The notes under the pieces were generated by a model that had not been told where the DNA came from, did not search any database, and saw only the letters and a list, made by a program, of their open reading frames with translations. A stretch of DNA of 64,000 bases from Magnolia sinica (taxonomy: Eukaryota; Streptophyta; Magnoliopsida; Magnoliales; Magnoliaceae), in the NCBI RefSeq assembly GCF_029962835.1, contig NC_080577.1:1116001-1180000 (forward strand). Direction: 5' to 3'. This document shows, one piece after another, positions 12,028 to 23,100 of the stretch (its first letter is position 1; each line of letters begins with the position of its first letter). The translations under genes were made by a program, and so were the position numbers.

Positions 12028-13966
12028 TCATTTCAAAACACCCATCTTCCTTGCACACTCCACATTGTTGTCCAATATCTTCTTCAAATCATATTTATAT
12101 TCAAAACCCACATCCAACTCCCCTCTCAGGTCCTTGTTGCAACCTGAAATGAGATTGCAAAAGCTTGGGTCAGAGAAACCTATTCAAATTCCACCAATGT
12201 GTCCTTTTCTTTTTTTCTTTTCTTTTTTTAATGCGCACCCACTCACACCCAAACCTACACACACCACAATGAGTACTCGAACCCATGACCTATGTGTTGA
12301 AACTCTTGTGAGTCGACGACCCGAGCCATGAGTAGGGACCCCAACAATGTGTCCTTATTTCAACTTCTAGACTAGTAATTGGGCCATGTACATTTGTTTA
12401 AATATCAGCCTTCGAAATTCAATGAGAACTCTTTTTTTCTTGACAAAGAAAAAAAGAAAAAAGAAAAAAAAGAAGGCACATTGTACAGGTAGCATATCTC
12501 TAAAAACGTTGTGATCAAGTTATCCTAAGGTCAGTGATTTTGCCAGACTACATTTTCGTACAGCCATGCAATGTGCGTTGGTAAAAGTTTCATCAACGGT
12601 GGTAAACTCATGAAGGTTGAGTCTGAGAAAGAATATCTCTAAGTGCATGTTTTGGATAAACAAGTACGGACATGAAAAAGGTAATGATTTTTTCCATCAG
12701 CGCTATCTAAATCGAATTTTATTTTTATGCATTCTATTTATTTTGCAAGCAGAAATTCCAGATTAAAAAAGTGTCACCAGTATCTTGTGCCAGAGCCTCA
12801 TTGTAGATAAAGAAAATGATTATTTTGTATACATACATAGTTTTCTTTTCAATCTAAATATCAGAAAACCTCAAATTAAGAGAATGTTTTTTTTTAATTT
12901 TCTTGGCCCGTACTCATGCCTGCGGTAGACTCCCAAGAGTTTCAACACTAGGCTCATGGGTTGGAGCACCCATTGTGGTATGTGGGGGTGTAAGGGTGTG
13001 TGCATAAAATTTTTAAAAAACAATAAAAAAATAAAATAGCAAAAAGAAAAAAGAGAGAACGTTTTCTTGTCCCATGAATTTTACTTATTCAAACAGGCCT
13101 GAAGATGAAAAACAATAATAATTTTCTTATTTAAAAGAAAGAATTTATTACCCTTCTGGTATGATGAATTCTTTGCAGTTGTCCTTGTAGTATTTTGAGA
13201 TCTCTGCCACTGTTGGGTAGGAACATGCACATAGAAATCTACCACTCATGGAAGATTGCTCCATGCAGAAGACATGGGCTTCACAAACATCATCAATGTG
13301 TACCGAAGGAACTGAACCCACCAATCCCCGCAGAAATTGTAGCTGTCTATAGCTATTGATGTTTCCTGTGAGTGGTGATATCGCTACTTCCATGCTCGGA
13401 GGTATGTAGGAGAGAAGTGTGTCTCCTGAAACCAAGCCGCATGCAAGGGTTACCACCTCGAATCCACCCTCCTCTTTGTTACTATACATCAGTGCCTCTT
13501 TCTCCGATAGCGTCTTTGAATATATGTATCCCTGCACAAACACCACCACTTTGGACTATTGTTCTTGGAAACACTTCTTGTGAAGGAATTGGTTGTATGT
13601 GCTCACTATACACCATGAGTCAGTGAGCACAGATCTCCCACCATATGATTATTGTGGTTGTGAAATCTTAACACATTTTAAAATGGTATTTTAATACTAA
13701 GCATTTTGAAATGCTTGCTGCGTTCATATCCACCATAGATATGTGCGTCTGTACACTCCTTGTATGATTCCCCTGTTTTTGAACTTGTGGAATTTCTAAG
13801 CTTTTTATTTTTATCCCATTGCAATGATATCTTTGGTTAGTACTTAATACATTGGAATGATTTATAATTCAATGATGAATTGATGTACCCTCCAAAGAAA
13901 TGCAATCAAGAGAACTTTATTGCTATAATTTTGATCAAGGGAACATGAGCCAATTGATATATATAC

Positions 13967-14014
<48 letters not shown>

Positions 14015-17000
14015 ATATATATATATATATATATATATACTCATCTCAAATCTAAAAGCTTACTGACACACACACACATACACACACACAAGGAGTTATA
14101 GAATCACTCACCTAAGAAGAGATGAATCATTCAACTCACAAATGCAAAGCTTGTAGAAAATAATTCAAAGATTAGATGACTTTTCACTACAAAATAGGTC
14201 CTTCTATAGACTAATTACAACCACCTCTCTGCATTAATAACTACATGTTCTTAATGCATGTTATATCTTTTTAAGACTATAAATTTTCAAACCATGCAAA
14301 AATATTTTTCCAAGACATTTAATTTTAAATTATTCCATTTTTCTATGCATGCAACATGGTTCCAAAGTCATGCATAATGAATGCATTTGAGTTAGAAATA
14401 ATGGGCTGAATATCAAGGCTTGGGTCTTATTGATGGGTTGGACTTTTCCTTGAATTGGGCCTGCATCATTCTCCTCTTCTTTGAAAAAAAAAGAAAAAGA
14501 AAAAGAAAAAAAAGAACTCATACTCATGCAATTCCTTTCGGACTTGGCTTCTTCTTTGGTAATTAATGGTGTAACTTGATGATTTGTCATGGTTTGTCTT
14601 CCTTTTCCCCTTTTAAACCATGATATCTTGAAAGAGTTATGGAGCTCCTCCACATTCAAGTGAAGCAATTCAAAAGAATAGCTTGGGGGCTCACTCACGC
14701 ATGGGGTTAGGGAATCCTCACCCACCAATTTGAGGGGTTAGGTAATCAATCACCTAACAAAAGAGGAATCACTCGACTCACAAATATAAAGCTTGTAGAA
14801 AATAACTCAAAGACTGAATGCCTTCTCATTACAAACTATGTCTTATATATTATCGTTCCTTTTTTCCATGTATGCAATATGGTCACAAAGCCATGCATAT
14901 AGCTTCCTTATTTTAATGTTTGTCAATATGAAATAAAATTATATCGATAAAACTTAGAAGTACTCATAAAAATATTTGAATCGACTTGTCTCAACTGGAT
15001 TTTGAGTTGGAGAATTTTCATGTTTTCAAAGTGTGGGTGTTCTCAAAAAAAAAAAAAAGAAGTTCCACAGAAATCTAATTGCGTTTCCATGTGTTTTCAT
15101 TTGTACTGGAAATGGGAAACTTGCGAATAATCCATCGTTGAATTGAGCATCCAAATGATAGTGTTAACAAGTGCATTATCTGCAACATAATAGCGTGACT
15201 GCAACAAGGACCAATGACACATACAGTAGAACAAGAAGACACTAACCAGCTCTAGACTGGTGCAGTAGGCAAATGAGAGATGGAGAGGTGTCCAACAAGA
15301 TTCATCGATGGAGTCTTTGAAGCCACTGCTGTCTTCTTTCAATGGTGATGCCGCTGTTACGGAGGCGGTGTAGATGAATCGCTTCACCGTCCCTGATCTT
15401 ATGCAATACTCTAAAATGGTCTTCGCCCCAGCAACCACTACTTCCCATAGGTTCTCATACTGTTTCAAATTTCATTATTTGCAAACTAAACTCTCATTCA
15501 ACTCAGGAATACAATTCTGAAATATAAATAGGCACTGGCACACGTGTTTAAGATCTAGTCTAGGTAGGCTTCATGGTGATTCTTTACCGAAAAATCAGGT
15601 GGACCGCTACATCCGGGCCACGTGTAAGTGATATAGGAAAAATCGCAGATGGTTTACGTACTAGTTAGTTCTGTGGGCCCCACCACGTCATCCATCTAAA
15701 ATGAGGCAGATCCAAATATCTGGTGGACCACACCACAGAAAATAATGGTGATTAAATGCCCACTGTAACGTTTATTTGCCATCTAACCTATTGATTAGGT
15801 CACACAGACCGCGATGAAGGGAAAATACAAATCTCAGCTTCATCCAAAATTTCGTAGCCCCAAGAAGTTCTCTCACCACTGTTTTTGTGGTGTGGTCCAC
15901 TTGAGATTTCGATCTGCTTTATTTTTGGGTTAATATCCTAAAATGAGCTAGAAAAACAGATGAACGGATTGGATGAAGCACATACATCATCGTGGGGGCA
16001 CGACACCGACTAGTACTGACCTTGGCACTAGAGGGTCACTAGCGAATTCGAGTCCCTTTCGGCCCAAACAGTTGCGCAAAATAAGGTTGTGTAGCGGTCG
16101 GATTTCAACAAATTAAAATTTATTATTTTAAGTAAGCTATGATTTTGCTCTTTTCCGTCATTCTAGGGTTTGAAGAATCCCGCCTTATTTTAAAGTCATA
16201 TTTAATTATTTTTTAGCAATTTAGATAGTTTTAGATATCTTTACTTAAAATAAAAATAAAAATAAAAATAATAAGCTTATTTTAAGAAAAGTGAATACTT
16301 AAAAGAGCTTATATAATGCATAAGAATTATGTTATAAAGGAATAATTGAATAAGTGTGGTTCGATTGATGAAAAAAGTGATAATTGCCCATTTGGTTGAT
16401 GAAAAAAGTTATAATGTGAAATAGAATGTAGATACAAGTGCCATAAATGGTTGGATTTTTAATAGGCTCATTTTTATAGCCTACTTGAGGATTATCATAT
16501 ATTTATTTTTTTACAAAGTATGCATTTCAATGGGTTTATTGATGTAGAGCGGGTCGCGGACAGTTTCATGGCCAAGATAGATCAGAAAAGGCCCGGTCAA
16601 CAAAAGTGATCTGGACCGCCAGACCTTAAATCAGGTGTATCTCGCAATCCAGAATGAGTTATTCAATGTACCATATATGATTTTGGAGTAGGACGAGCTA
16701 CTTTAGCCACCCAACACAACTTTACTGGGTTGCCCTCGCTGAATTTGCAAAATACCATCAGTCATTTTCCTATTTTAATTTCGTTTTTATTATAAATAGT
16801 AAGTTTTAATTTGATTATAACTCTTTATCCGTTGAGCTTTAGGAGTTTCGCCCAACATTAAAAGTGCTTTAAATAATTAGGATAATAGTTGAAGCCAAAT
16901 AGGACACTTACTATTTTTGGCCGAAAACCTTGCACACTAGTGTATACATCACAGCCATCTATAAAAAGTAAAAGTAAGTTTCCTATTTATAGTAAGTTGC

Positions 17001-17987
17001 AAATTCTAGGAGTTTTAGTTGTAATTTGATTCTGAAATTTCTTCAATTGCTTAGTATCCCTATTTAAAGGGTTGTGAACTCATTTATTTCAATCATCAAT
17101 CAAATTATAAATTTTATAGAATTTATTTCTATTTATTTTTTCTCTCGTGGATTCAAGAAGTCTCTGTGAGAAGTCAAGAAAAGCTCAATGGATTCAAAGT
17201 AGTTATCCTTGAGGAAGATGATGATCGACCTCATCACGTTCATCCCTGCATCACTTATTATGATTAATAAGTCAAATGTCACATATACTAATTTGAGGTA
17301 TTAAAATTGATTTAACTAATACATTTCATTTATAAATTGTAGGCATCCAAACACAATTTTTAAATTTTAGGTATTATAATAACAGGCATCCAGAAACAGC
17401 CGTGGGTTTCAATTGGCATTAATACTGATTTGGATTCAAGTGTATACCAATTATAAGCATCCAAACAAGCCCTTAGTATCAAGTTTATTTAAGCTCCAAC
17501 TGTACCATGTGGATTAAAGGCTTACAATGGAAGAAGATGACGATGATCTTCTTCTTTTCTCCACTCTCTTACTACAGGAATACAAAGAAACGATGTCTAA
17601 AATAAAAAATTACAACCAATGGTCCTGATTTTTTAAGATGGGCATGCACATTAACCTGTGCGGCCCATCTGGTGAGCGATCAGGATACCACACACGTGTA
17701 GTGACGCTTTACTTTGTCCTTAGCCTACATTTAAAAATAAATAAATAAATAAATAAGAGGCTTGGAGGGAGAGTAGGATTCAGATGACCTTAGAATTGTT
17801 GGTGTCAGGGAAAAAGGGGTTGGCTATATGAAAAACAAACTCGCATCCACGTATCGCCGGCTCGAACTCTTCGGGGCTATAAATATCGGCTCGGAACAAA
17901 ACCAGCCCGGTGCTTGCATTAGGAAGGCTCTTGAGAAGTCCTGTCTTTGATGGGTCATCTGCAATTCATCAAAGCAAGGAATGAGTA

Positions 17988-18031
<44 letters not shown>

Positions 18032-18150
18032 GTACCAGGGTTCCTTAAGGTTGCATGTACAGTATGCCCTTTCTCAAGGAGCTTCTTGCAAAGCCAAGAG
18101 CCGATGTAGCCTGCAGCTCCTGTCACACAAACACGGCTCTTCTTCTCCAT
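12028..18150 (-). CDS. Extended SDR reductase, DFR / anthocyanidin reductase / vestitone reductase-like
   Basis: This is an NADPH-dependent extended short-chain reductase of the flavonoid type. Its substrate cannot be told from sequence. Minus-strand coding exons are 18036-18150, 17789-17958, 15247-15459, 13152-13531 and 12028-12143, all with GT-AG junctions. The first gives [20 protein letters not shown], whose GAAGYIG (residues 11-17) is the Rossmann GxxGxxG motif. The third carries [16 protein letters not shown]. The fourth opens with [14 protein letters not shown], whose Y168 and K172 form the catalytic YxxxK. It continues with [20 protein letters not shown] and [15 protein letters not shown]. 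The last exon ends [15 protein letters not shown] and then MGVLK-stop. Exons 1 to 4 join in phase, but exon 4 ends in phase 2 while the last exon needs phase 1. The proposed exon at 12552-12622 repairs this and gives 354 residues. If that exon is wrong, the gene is frameshifted. Introns hold two SINEs, a solo LTR, a MITE and a direct-repeat pair. Confidence 0.88.
12207..12344 (-). mobile_element. tRNA-like SINE in the last reductase intron
   Basis: Read on the minus strand: GGCTCGGGTCGTCGACTC (box A-like), TCATGGGTTCGAGTACTC (box B-like), a GTGTG-rich body and an A-rich tail. It is flanked by the direct repeat CAATGTGTCCTT at 12195-12206 and 12345-12356. This is the same family as the copies at 12.9 and 47.2 kb. 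Confidence 0.82.
12552..12622 (-). CDS. Proposed 71-nt penultimate exon of the reductase gene
   Basis: Between the two last clear exons of the reductase, the minus strand shows a pyrimidine-rich acceptor (TTCTTTCTCAG, exon from 12622) followed by an open frame. A GTAGTC donor follows after 12552. The length is 71 nt. Entering in phase 2 and leaving in phase 1, it joins exon 4 to the final exon without a frameshift. The peptide would read about [18 protein letters not shown] and then CMAVRKC. Homologues I recall have roughly 12-20 residues between the IPE-like end of exon 4 and the GF-YKYD block, so an extra piece here is reasonable. The donor is not a strong consensus, and similarity was not tested. 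Confidence 0.45.
12903..13054 (+). mobile_element. tRNA-like SINE in reductase intron 4
   Basis: This has the same layout as the 47.2 kb copy: GCGGTAGACTCCCAAGAG, ATGGGTTGGAGCACCC, GTGTGTGCATAAAA, then an A-rich tail. Related flanks AGAGAATGTTTT (about 12879) and GAGAACGTTTT (about 13055) look like an aged target duplication. Confidence 0.75.
13957..14039. repeat. (AT)n microsatellite in reductase intron 3
   Basis: About 80 bp of AT repeat with a few C interruptions. An apparent Tyr-Ile open frame here is only the repeat. Confidence 0.92.
14091..14910 (+). mobile_element. Direct-repeat pair, TRIM-like fossil or old tandem copy
   Basis: The block from 14091 (shared AAAGCTTGTAGAAAATAA, then TTACAAA/ACTACAAA, then CATGCAACATGGTTCCAAAG) recurs from 14732 (AAAGCTTGTAGAAAATAACT, then ATGCAATATGGTCACAAAGC) in the same order and orientation. 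The copies have diverged. Roughly 640 bp separates their starts. Size and layout suit a miniature LTR element without coding parts, but a plain tandem duplication is also possible. It lies inside reductase intron 3. Confidence 0.5.
15672..16005. mobile_element. Palindromic MITE of the GTGGGCCCACC family
   Basis: The left arm reads GTGGGCCCCACCACGTCATC, then TGGTGGACCACACCACAGAA. The right arm reads GTGGTGTGGTCCACTTGAG, then ACATACATCATCGTGGGGGC. The arms are inverted copies around a centre with GAAGGGAAAATACAAAT. It lies in reductase intron 2 and is one of the cleaner copies in the window. Confidence 0.75.
16540..17253 (+). mobile_element. Solo LTR fossil in reductase intron 2
   Basis: A 714 bp block begins TGATGTAG and ends CCTGCATCA, giving matched TGATG/CATCA ends. 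Flanks TTTAT and CTTAT differ by one base, as an aged 5 bp target duplication would. A TATAAATAGT box lies near 16791. No internal region remains, so this is a solo LTR, probably Ty3/gypsy-like and moderately old. Confidence 0.7.
17991..18030. repeat. (GA)20 filling half of reductase intron 1
   Basis: A perfect 40 bp dinucleotide run occupies more than half of the 77 bp intron between exons 1 and 2, ending 5 bp from the donor. On the gene strand it is (TC)20. Confidence 0.95.
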
Positions 18151-18271
18151 TGAAAACTCGAAGTCCCCTACTCTTTTCTTTCCTATTTGCAAGGAAATGA
18201 ACGTACAAGTCCCAATTATTTTGTCTCAAGAGAGCAAGAGGATTGGGGTGGTGACCCCAACAACACTTGGG

Positions 18272-19340
18272 CGCTGTGGGGCCCATGATAAATGTGTTTT
18301 ATTTCCAGGCTGTACATCCGTTTTGACAGCTAATTTTAGGGCATAAGCCCAAAAATGAAGCAGATGGGAAGATCAAGTGGGCCACACCACAGGAAACTGT
18401 AGGGATGATGACAGCCACCGTTGAAACCTTCCTAGGGTCCACTGTAATGTTCATTTGCCATCCAACAACAATTTGAAATGGTCAAACGGGCCTAGATGAA
18501 GGGAAAACACAAATATCAGTCCGATGAGGTTTTAAATGGTGGGTGTTTTAAGTGTTGTTATGGAAAAAATGGACCGACCAGTGAAAAGAGGTCAAGTCGG
18601 AACCTTATGCGCTTAACCGAATTAGACTATAACAGAAACTCTAGACTCAACTTCCAGATCCAAAGTCGAGTAAGAGATATGATTGAACTCAAGATCTTGC
18701 CAACAGGTTGGAAGAACCACAGACCTCAACGAAAGGAACATGACCGCTTGACTAAGAAGATAGGTCAGCATGTCTCAAGTTGGTACATCCCAGGTTAGCA
18801 TACTTCAAGTCAACGTAGCCTGCCTCCTATTAAAGCCCGACCTAATCTCTACTATGTCCGCCCAAGATCCTAGCCGAAAATCTAGGAAGCCTATCACGAT
18901 ACGGATCCGCTCGAAATCTTAGTCGAGAATCTAGGGCGATCCTTACAGCTTATAATAAGATTTGGAATCTTACTACAGGATATCCTACTAAGGAGACCCC
19001 TCCTACGCCACCACCTCTCCTCAATTATAAATAGGAGCATTTCTAAAAGTGAAATGTATACACAATTCTAAGCCTTAAACTCAATTATCAAGTAGACCCA
19101 GATTCTTTAACCAGACTTAGGCATCGGAGAGTCCCCCATGGAAGCCAGGGTCTCCTTTACCCGCTTCTTGTGCAGGGGTTCAAAAATCTAGAGAAGGCTA
19201 ACCAATTTTTTACATCAACAGGTATAGTCCGCTTAAGCTTTTAATCTACTTCATTTTTGGGCTCATGCCCTAAAATGATATGTGGATAGACAGCGGTGAA
19301 AAAAACACATAATCACGTTGGGCCACACAGCGCCCAACAC
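18272..19340. mobile_element. GTGGGCCCACC MITE split by an LTR insertion
   Basis: The left part, 18272-18547, reads CTGTGGGGCCCATGATAAAT, then AAGTGGGCCACACCACAGGA. The right part resumes after 19220 with TACTTCATTTTTGGGCTCAT and ends near the CGTTGGGCCACACAGCGCC phrase. The two halves would make one standard palindromic MITE; an LTR lies between them. It starts about 120 bp upstream of the reductase ATG. Confidence 0.7.
18556..19220 (+). mobile_element. Solo LTR fossil inside the MITE upstream of the reductase
   Basis: A 665 bp block starts TGTTATGG and ends CATCAACA. It has a TATAAATAGGAG box at 19026 and a typical GGAGAGTCCCCCATGG-like downstream stretch. It interrupts the surrounding MITE, so it is younger than that MITE. 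Flanks AGTGT and GGTAT match only in part. Confidence 0.7.
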
Positions 19341-19635
19341 CAGCAAACCACCCAATCCACTTCTCAAAAGAGCGTCTATCCCCTTTACGAAAAGGAAAGG
19401 GAAATGACAGGTAGCTTGGTGAGCAAGGACTCTATCAGAGTACACGTGGCATGCATATACGCCTGTCCAGATCGATCCACAATCAGGGAATGAATCACGC
19501 ATTTGGGAGCGGTGCTCCAGCAGCAGGTGATGTATGCAGGCCCATCCAATCATCCCAGGTTACGTCGTACTAATAAGAATAGGAAAAAATCAGCCCAAAC
19601 CACCGCTCAGGTGGGCCACATTACAGAGAACAATG

Positions 19636-19710
19636 TGAGATAAGGCCGTAGGTGGTGAGCGTGAGTGTGTGGGGTGTGTGTGCGTGTAAAAAAAAAAAAA
19701 AAAAAAAAGG
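19636..19710 (+). mobile_element. SINE 3' fragment
   Basis: GAGCGTGAGTGTGTGGGG followed by GTGTGTGCGTGTAAAA and a long A run. This is the 3' end of the same SINE family as the 47.2 kb copy; the tRNA-like head is missing. Confidence 0.65.
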
Positions 19711-19869
19711 CCCTCCTAACCTTTGATTTGCTTAGGAGCCCAAACGCAAAATAGATCGTGTTTTGGGATGATCCTGATCCTTCATCAAGGACAGATGAAT
19801 GGGGAATGGATATACAAAATATGATGGCCCCTTGAGGCAACTCAAGGGAGGGCATTTCCTCTTAACTTG

Positions 19870-20125
19870 GACCGTGTGGTGTGGCTCAATTTGTTCATGG
19901 ATAAGCTAGCATGATTTTTGGGTGTTACCTAATTATCGTGTGACCCACCTTGATGATGTGTTGTATATCCATGCCGTCCATCCGTGTATCCAACCCATTT
20001 TAGGATGTGGTCTCAAAAATTAAACAGATTGAAATCTCGAGTAAACCACACCGCAAGAAGCAATGATGTTTGAGTGCCTCACCGTAGAAAATTCCAAAGG
20101 GCCCGTTGTAAGGTTTTCGTAATGT
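19870..20125. repeat. Half-copy of the GTGGGCCCACC MITE family
   Basis: GTGTGACCCACCTTGATGATG, CCGTCCATCCGTGTATCC and AAACCACACCGCAAGAAGCA follow the order of one arm of the family. No second arm is seen. Confidence 0.6.
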
Positions 20126-22177
20126 TTATTTTCCATCCAGAATGAAGGTAAAATACAGCAAAATACATCAATATGGGCCTTACACGACTACCGGGATAAC
20201 AGCTAATCCGCTCCCGAGTGAGTCAGCCCCACCTACAATGATGATCCCGCAGGTGGATTGCAACACCATCATATTCCTACTCTTCACACGCTACATGTGC
20301 ATGACTTACAGATCCCATTTTACATCTGGTGGGGCCCACTGCCCATGTCCTATTTGCCCAGGTGTTCCAAACTGCAATTAAGAAATAAATGGATTAAAAG
20401 AAGAAAATTTTCTGACCAACGCTCACATTAAGCTTAATTCTGGCGAGCCCCATCTACCCATCTGTGTTGGTCTTCTGATCAATGCTCTGATAAAGGCCAC
20501 CCACCGTGACTGTCACTATTGGGTGGGACTGCGCTCTATCAAAATCCTGGTTTCCTTTCTCGGAGGGAGCATTGTAAATCCCTCTTCTTCTTCTTTTTTC
20601 AAGATTTCACAATGTCTTGCCAAGAATGCAAATATCAATCGCTTTTATCAAAGTTGAATATGGTTCTTCTTATATATCAATTTTGAATAATATAATTGCC
20701 TATGCAACAACTGGCCGGCCCACGCATTTAACAATATAATGGATTATGTGGGGCCCACTGTTAGCTAGCAACCATTAATGGATCGTGGACCCCACTTGAC
20801 GAAATTCCAAAATAAACTTAATGAAATACATTTATTAAGTGATTACGTACATGAGAAAATAAATGAATGATGAAAAAGACGAATTGGAATAGAATGGCGT
20901 ATGGGATAATAGCATCCACAGATGGTGAAAGAAAGGGCACCACCATTAATACGTTGCGTCTATATTTGCCAAGTTCACACAATGCTTTTGACAATCCAAG
21001 TGGCTATCTCTCCCTTAAAAGTACCTAATCCATCTCTACCATCATCTTTTTACTCTTGCCTTCACTCAATGCCTCAACGGTTGGATTATAAAGGTAGATA
21101 AGAGTATTTCCTTTCCTAATGGTTGTCATTGTCAACCTCTTCAATTTCATTGTTGTAGCCATGTAGATTTGTATCGATCATCAATGCTTCTACACGTATG
21201 CCACTTTTCAGCCTTCTAACTTACCTGGTTTGCATGTTTACTACACGTGGAGCTAGCAAGCTTCTCTCATTTTTTATGGTATTGCCATTTACGGGATGTT
21301 TTGGGTGTTTTCATCGTTGGTTTTTATATTTCTCAACCGGTTTTTATTGAAGAATTTTATGGCAAAGTTCTTCAGGCCTTGTGATTCTGCCAAACAATAC
21401 CTCCACCTTCTAAAATTCCGGTTGAGTGCTTTGTTTTTTTTTAGTCAATTGGCTAAAATGCCGTCGGTTTTACTTTCTTTAAAAGGTTTTACAGTCGAGG
21501 GATTGTCAGATCCACCGTCCAACCAGCGCATCTGACAATTCCAATCACATAAGCAAAAAGTCAGGCCAATCCAATTATGAGAAGGGCCACACCATAGAGA
21601 ACAATATGCACCTGAAACTTCCAAATTTACCTGTGGCCAATCTGATGATTTGATCGGCTTGCGGGATGAACATGTTGGGCGGTTTGTCATGTAGTGCTGT
21701 AGAGCCGACCATATCATGAGACGCTTTTGGCCTTCATCTGCATGTTTTCTGGTTGGGTTTCATTATTATTATTATTATTTATTTTTAGTTTAACTCACAC
21801 TTATAGGTCCATTTTATGTTCTCCGACTTTTCCTGAGATAATTAAAATTTTAAAAAATAAAAAATAAAAAATAAAAAATTCAAGAAAGTTAAAACTTCTC
21901 CCGAATTTCCCTAGGATACCCATTGTATCGACCAAACAAAATTTATTCATTCCCCCAATAAATATTAGGCCAACTAACATTTCTTACAAAACATGAGTGG
22001 GAATTGAATTCCCTGGCAACCGAACATACCCTCGAGGACTATGGCTTATGTATATTCTGTTTTTGCAAAGAAAATATCTAGCCTTCCTTCCATGCATACT
22101 TTTCCCGGTTTTTCTTTTCCCCAGGGTTTTTTTATTTTTTTTCATCTTTTCATGGAATCATCTTCCCAGCTTTTAGT

Positions 22178-22446
22178 TGGGGAAATAATTCCAAAGGGGA
22201 AAAAAAGTACTAAGAAGAGTCCCACCCATTCCATCCACCCCTTTCTACACCCCACTATTTATAACAGACATGGACCATCCATTCCGTCCATTGATTGTAT
22301 GCTTACGATTATGGAAACAATTCCAAGGGGAAAAAAAATACCAAGAAGGGTCCCAAAAACCATAGCAGCCCACCTCCTGTCTATACCCCACCTTTTATAA
22401 TAGACATGGACCACCCATTTCCATCCATTGATTGGATACTTACGAT
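22178..22446 (+). repeat. Tandem duplication, two units of about 135 bp
   Basis: The order AATTCCAAAGGGGAAAAAAA, AAGAAGAGTCCCA, TACACCCCACTATTTATAA, CAGACATGGACCATCCATT, CATTGATTGTATGCTTACGA is repeated from about 22314 with modest divergence (AATTCCAAGGGGAAAAAAAA, and so on). Confidence 0.8.
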
Positions 22447-22499
22447 CTAATCATAGTGACTTTTTGAAGCTCCGGGCAATAAAAAAATGGGGCAATTAT

Positions 22500-23100
22500 G
22501 TCCAATGATTAGAGCTTTTCTAGTAAGAAAATATGAATTAACCATTTCCTATTAATTGATCAGATAGTGAATGCTAAGGATAATGAGACCAAGGTAGGTC
22601 TCACTTAATGGATAGCTTGACCTAGTATGACAAGTATAGACCGACCTGTCTTCCATCTATTGACAGAAAATTAAGGATCATCAGATCAGAGTGATTTTTA
22701 AGAGGGGCATGTAATCACAGATAGACCCCACATGTAAACTGAATCAGGCCCTTTCTAGTATAAAAATGGAATCAAAGGTGGCCCCTCGTTATTGACAATC
22801 TAGATTAACGATCAAACCCTTATCAGTATGATTAGTATAGATTATCCATTTTTATTGCAGGTGGTTTGTTGGTTATGATCATCTAAACAGGGTGACTTTT
22901 GAGAGGCATGCACAATCAAAGTTGGGCCCTACATGATAGTCCCAATTAATGATTGGACCTCCTTTATAATCCATATGGATCACCCATTTACCAAGCAATT
23001 GATTGGATGGTTAAAATAACCATATCAAAGTATTTTCTGAGGGAGAGGTGATCAAAGGTGGAATGCATGATGGATGGTCAAATCAAATGATCTTTCTCCA
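22500..23100 (+). repeat. Degenerate tandem monomers, family seen also at 50-51 kb
   Basis: Loose monomers of roughly 120-150 bp share the order TTGATTGGATGGTTA, GTGACTTTTGAGAGGCATG, CAATCAAAGGTGGG, CTACATGATAG, GGATCACCCATTT. Divergence is high. The same order recurs at 46.86-47.11 and 49.95-51.10 kb. Confidence 0.55.

Noticed and set aside
13862-14044. 60-codon frame rich in Tyr-Ile
   Set aside because: It is simply the translation of an AT microsatellite.
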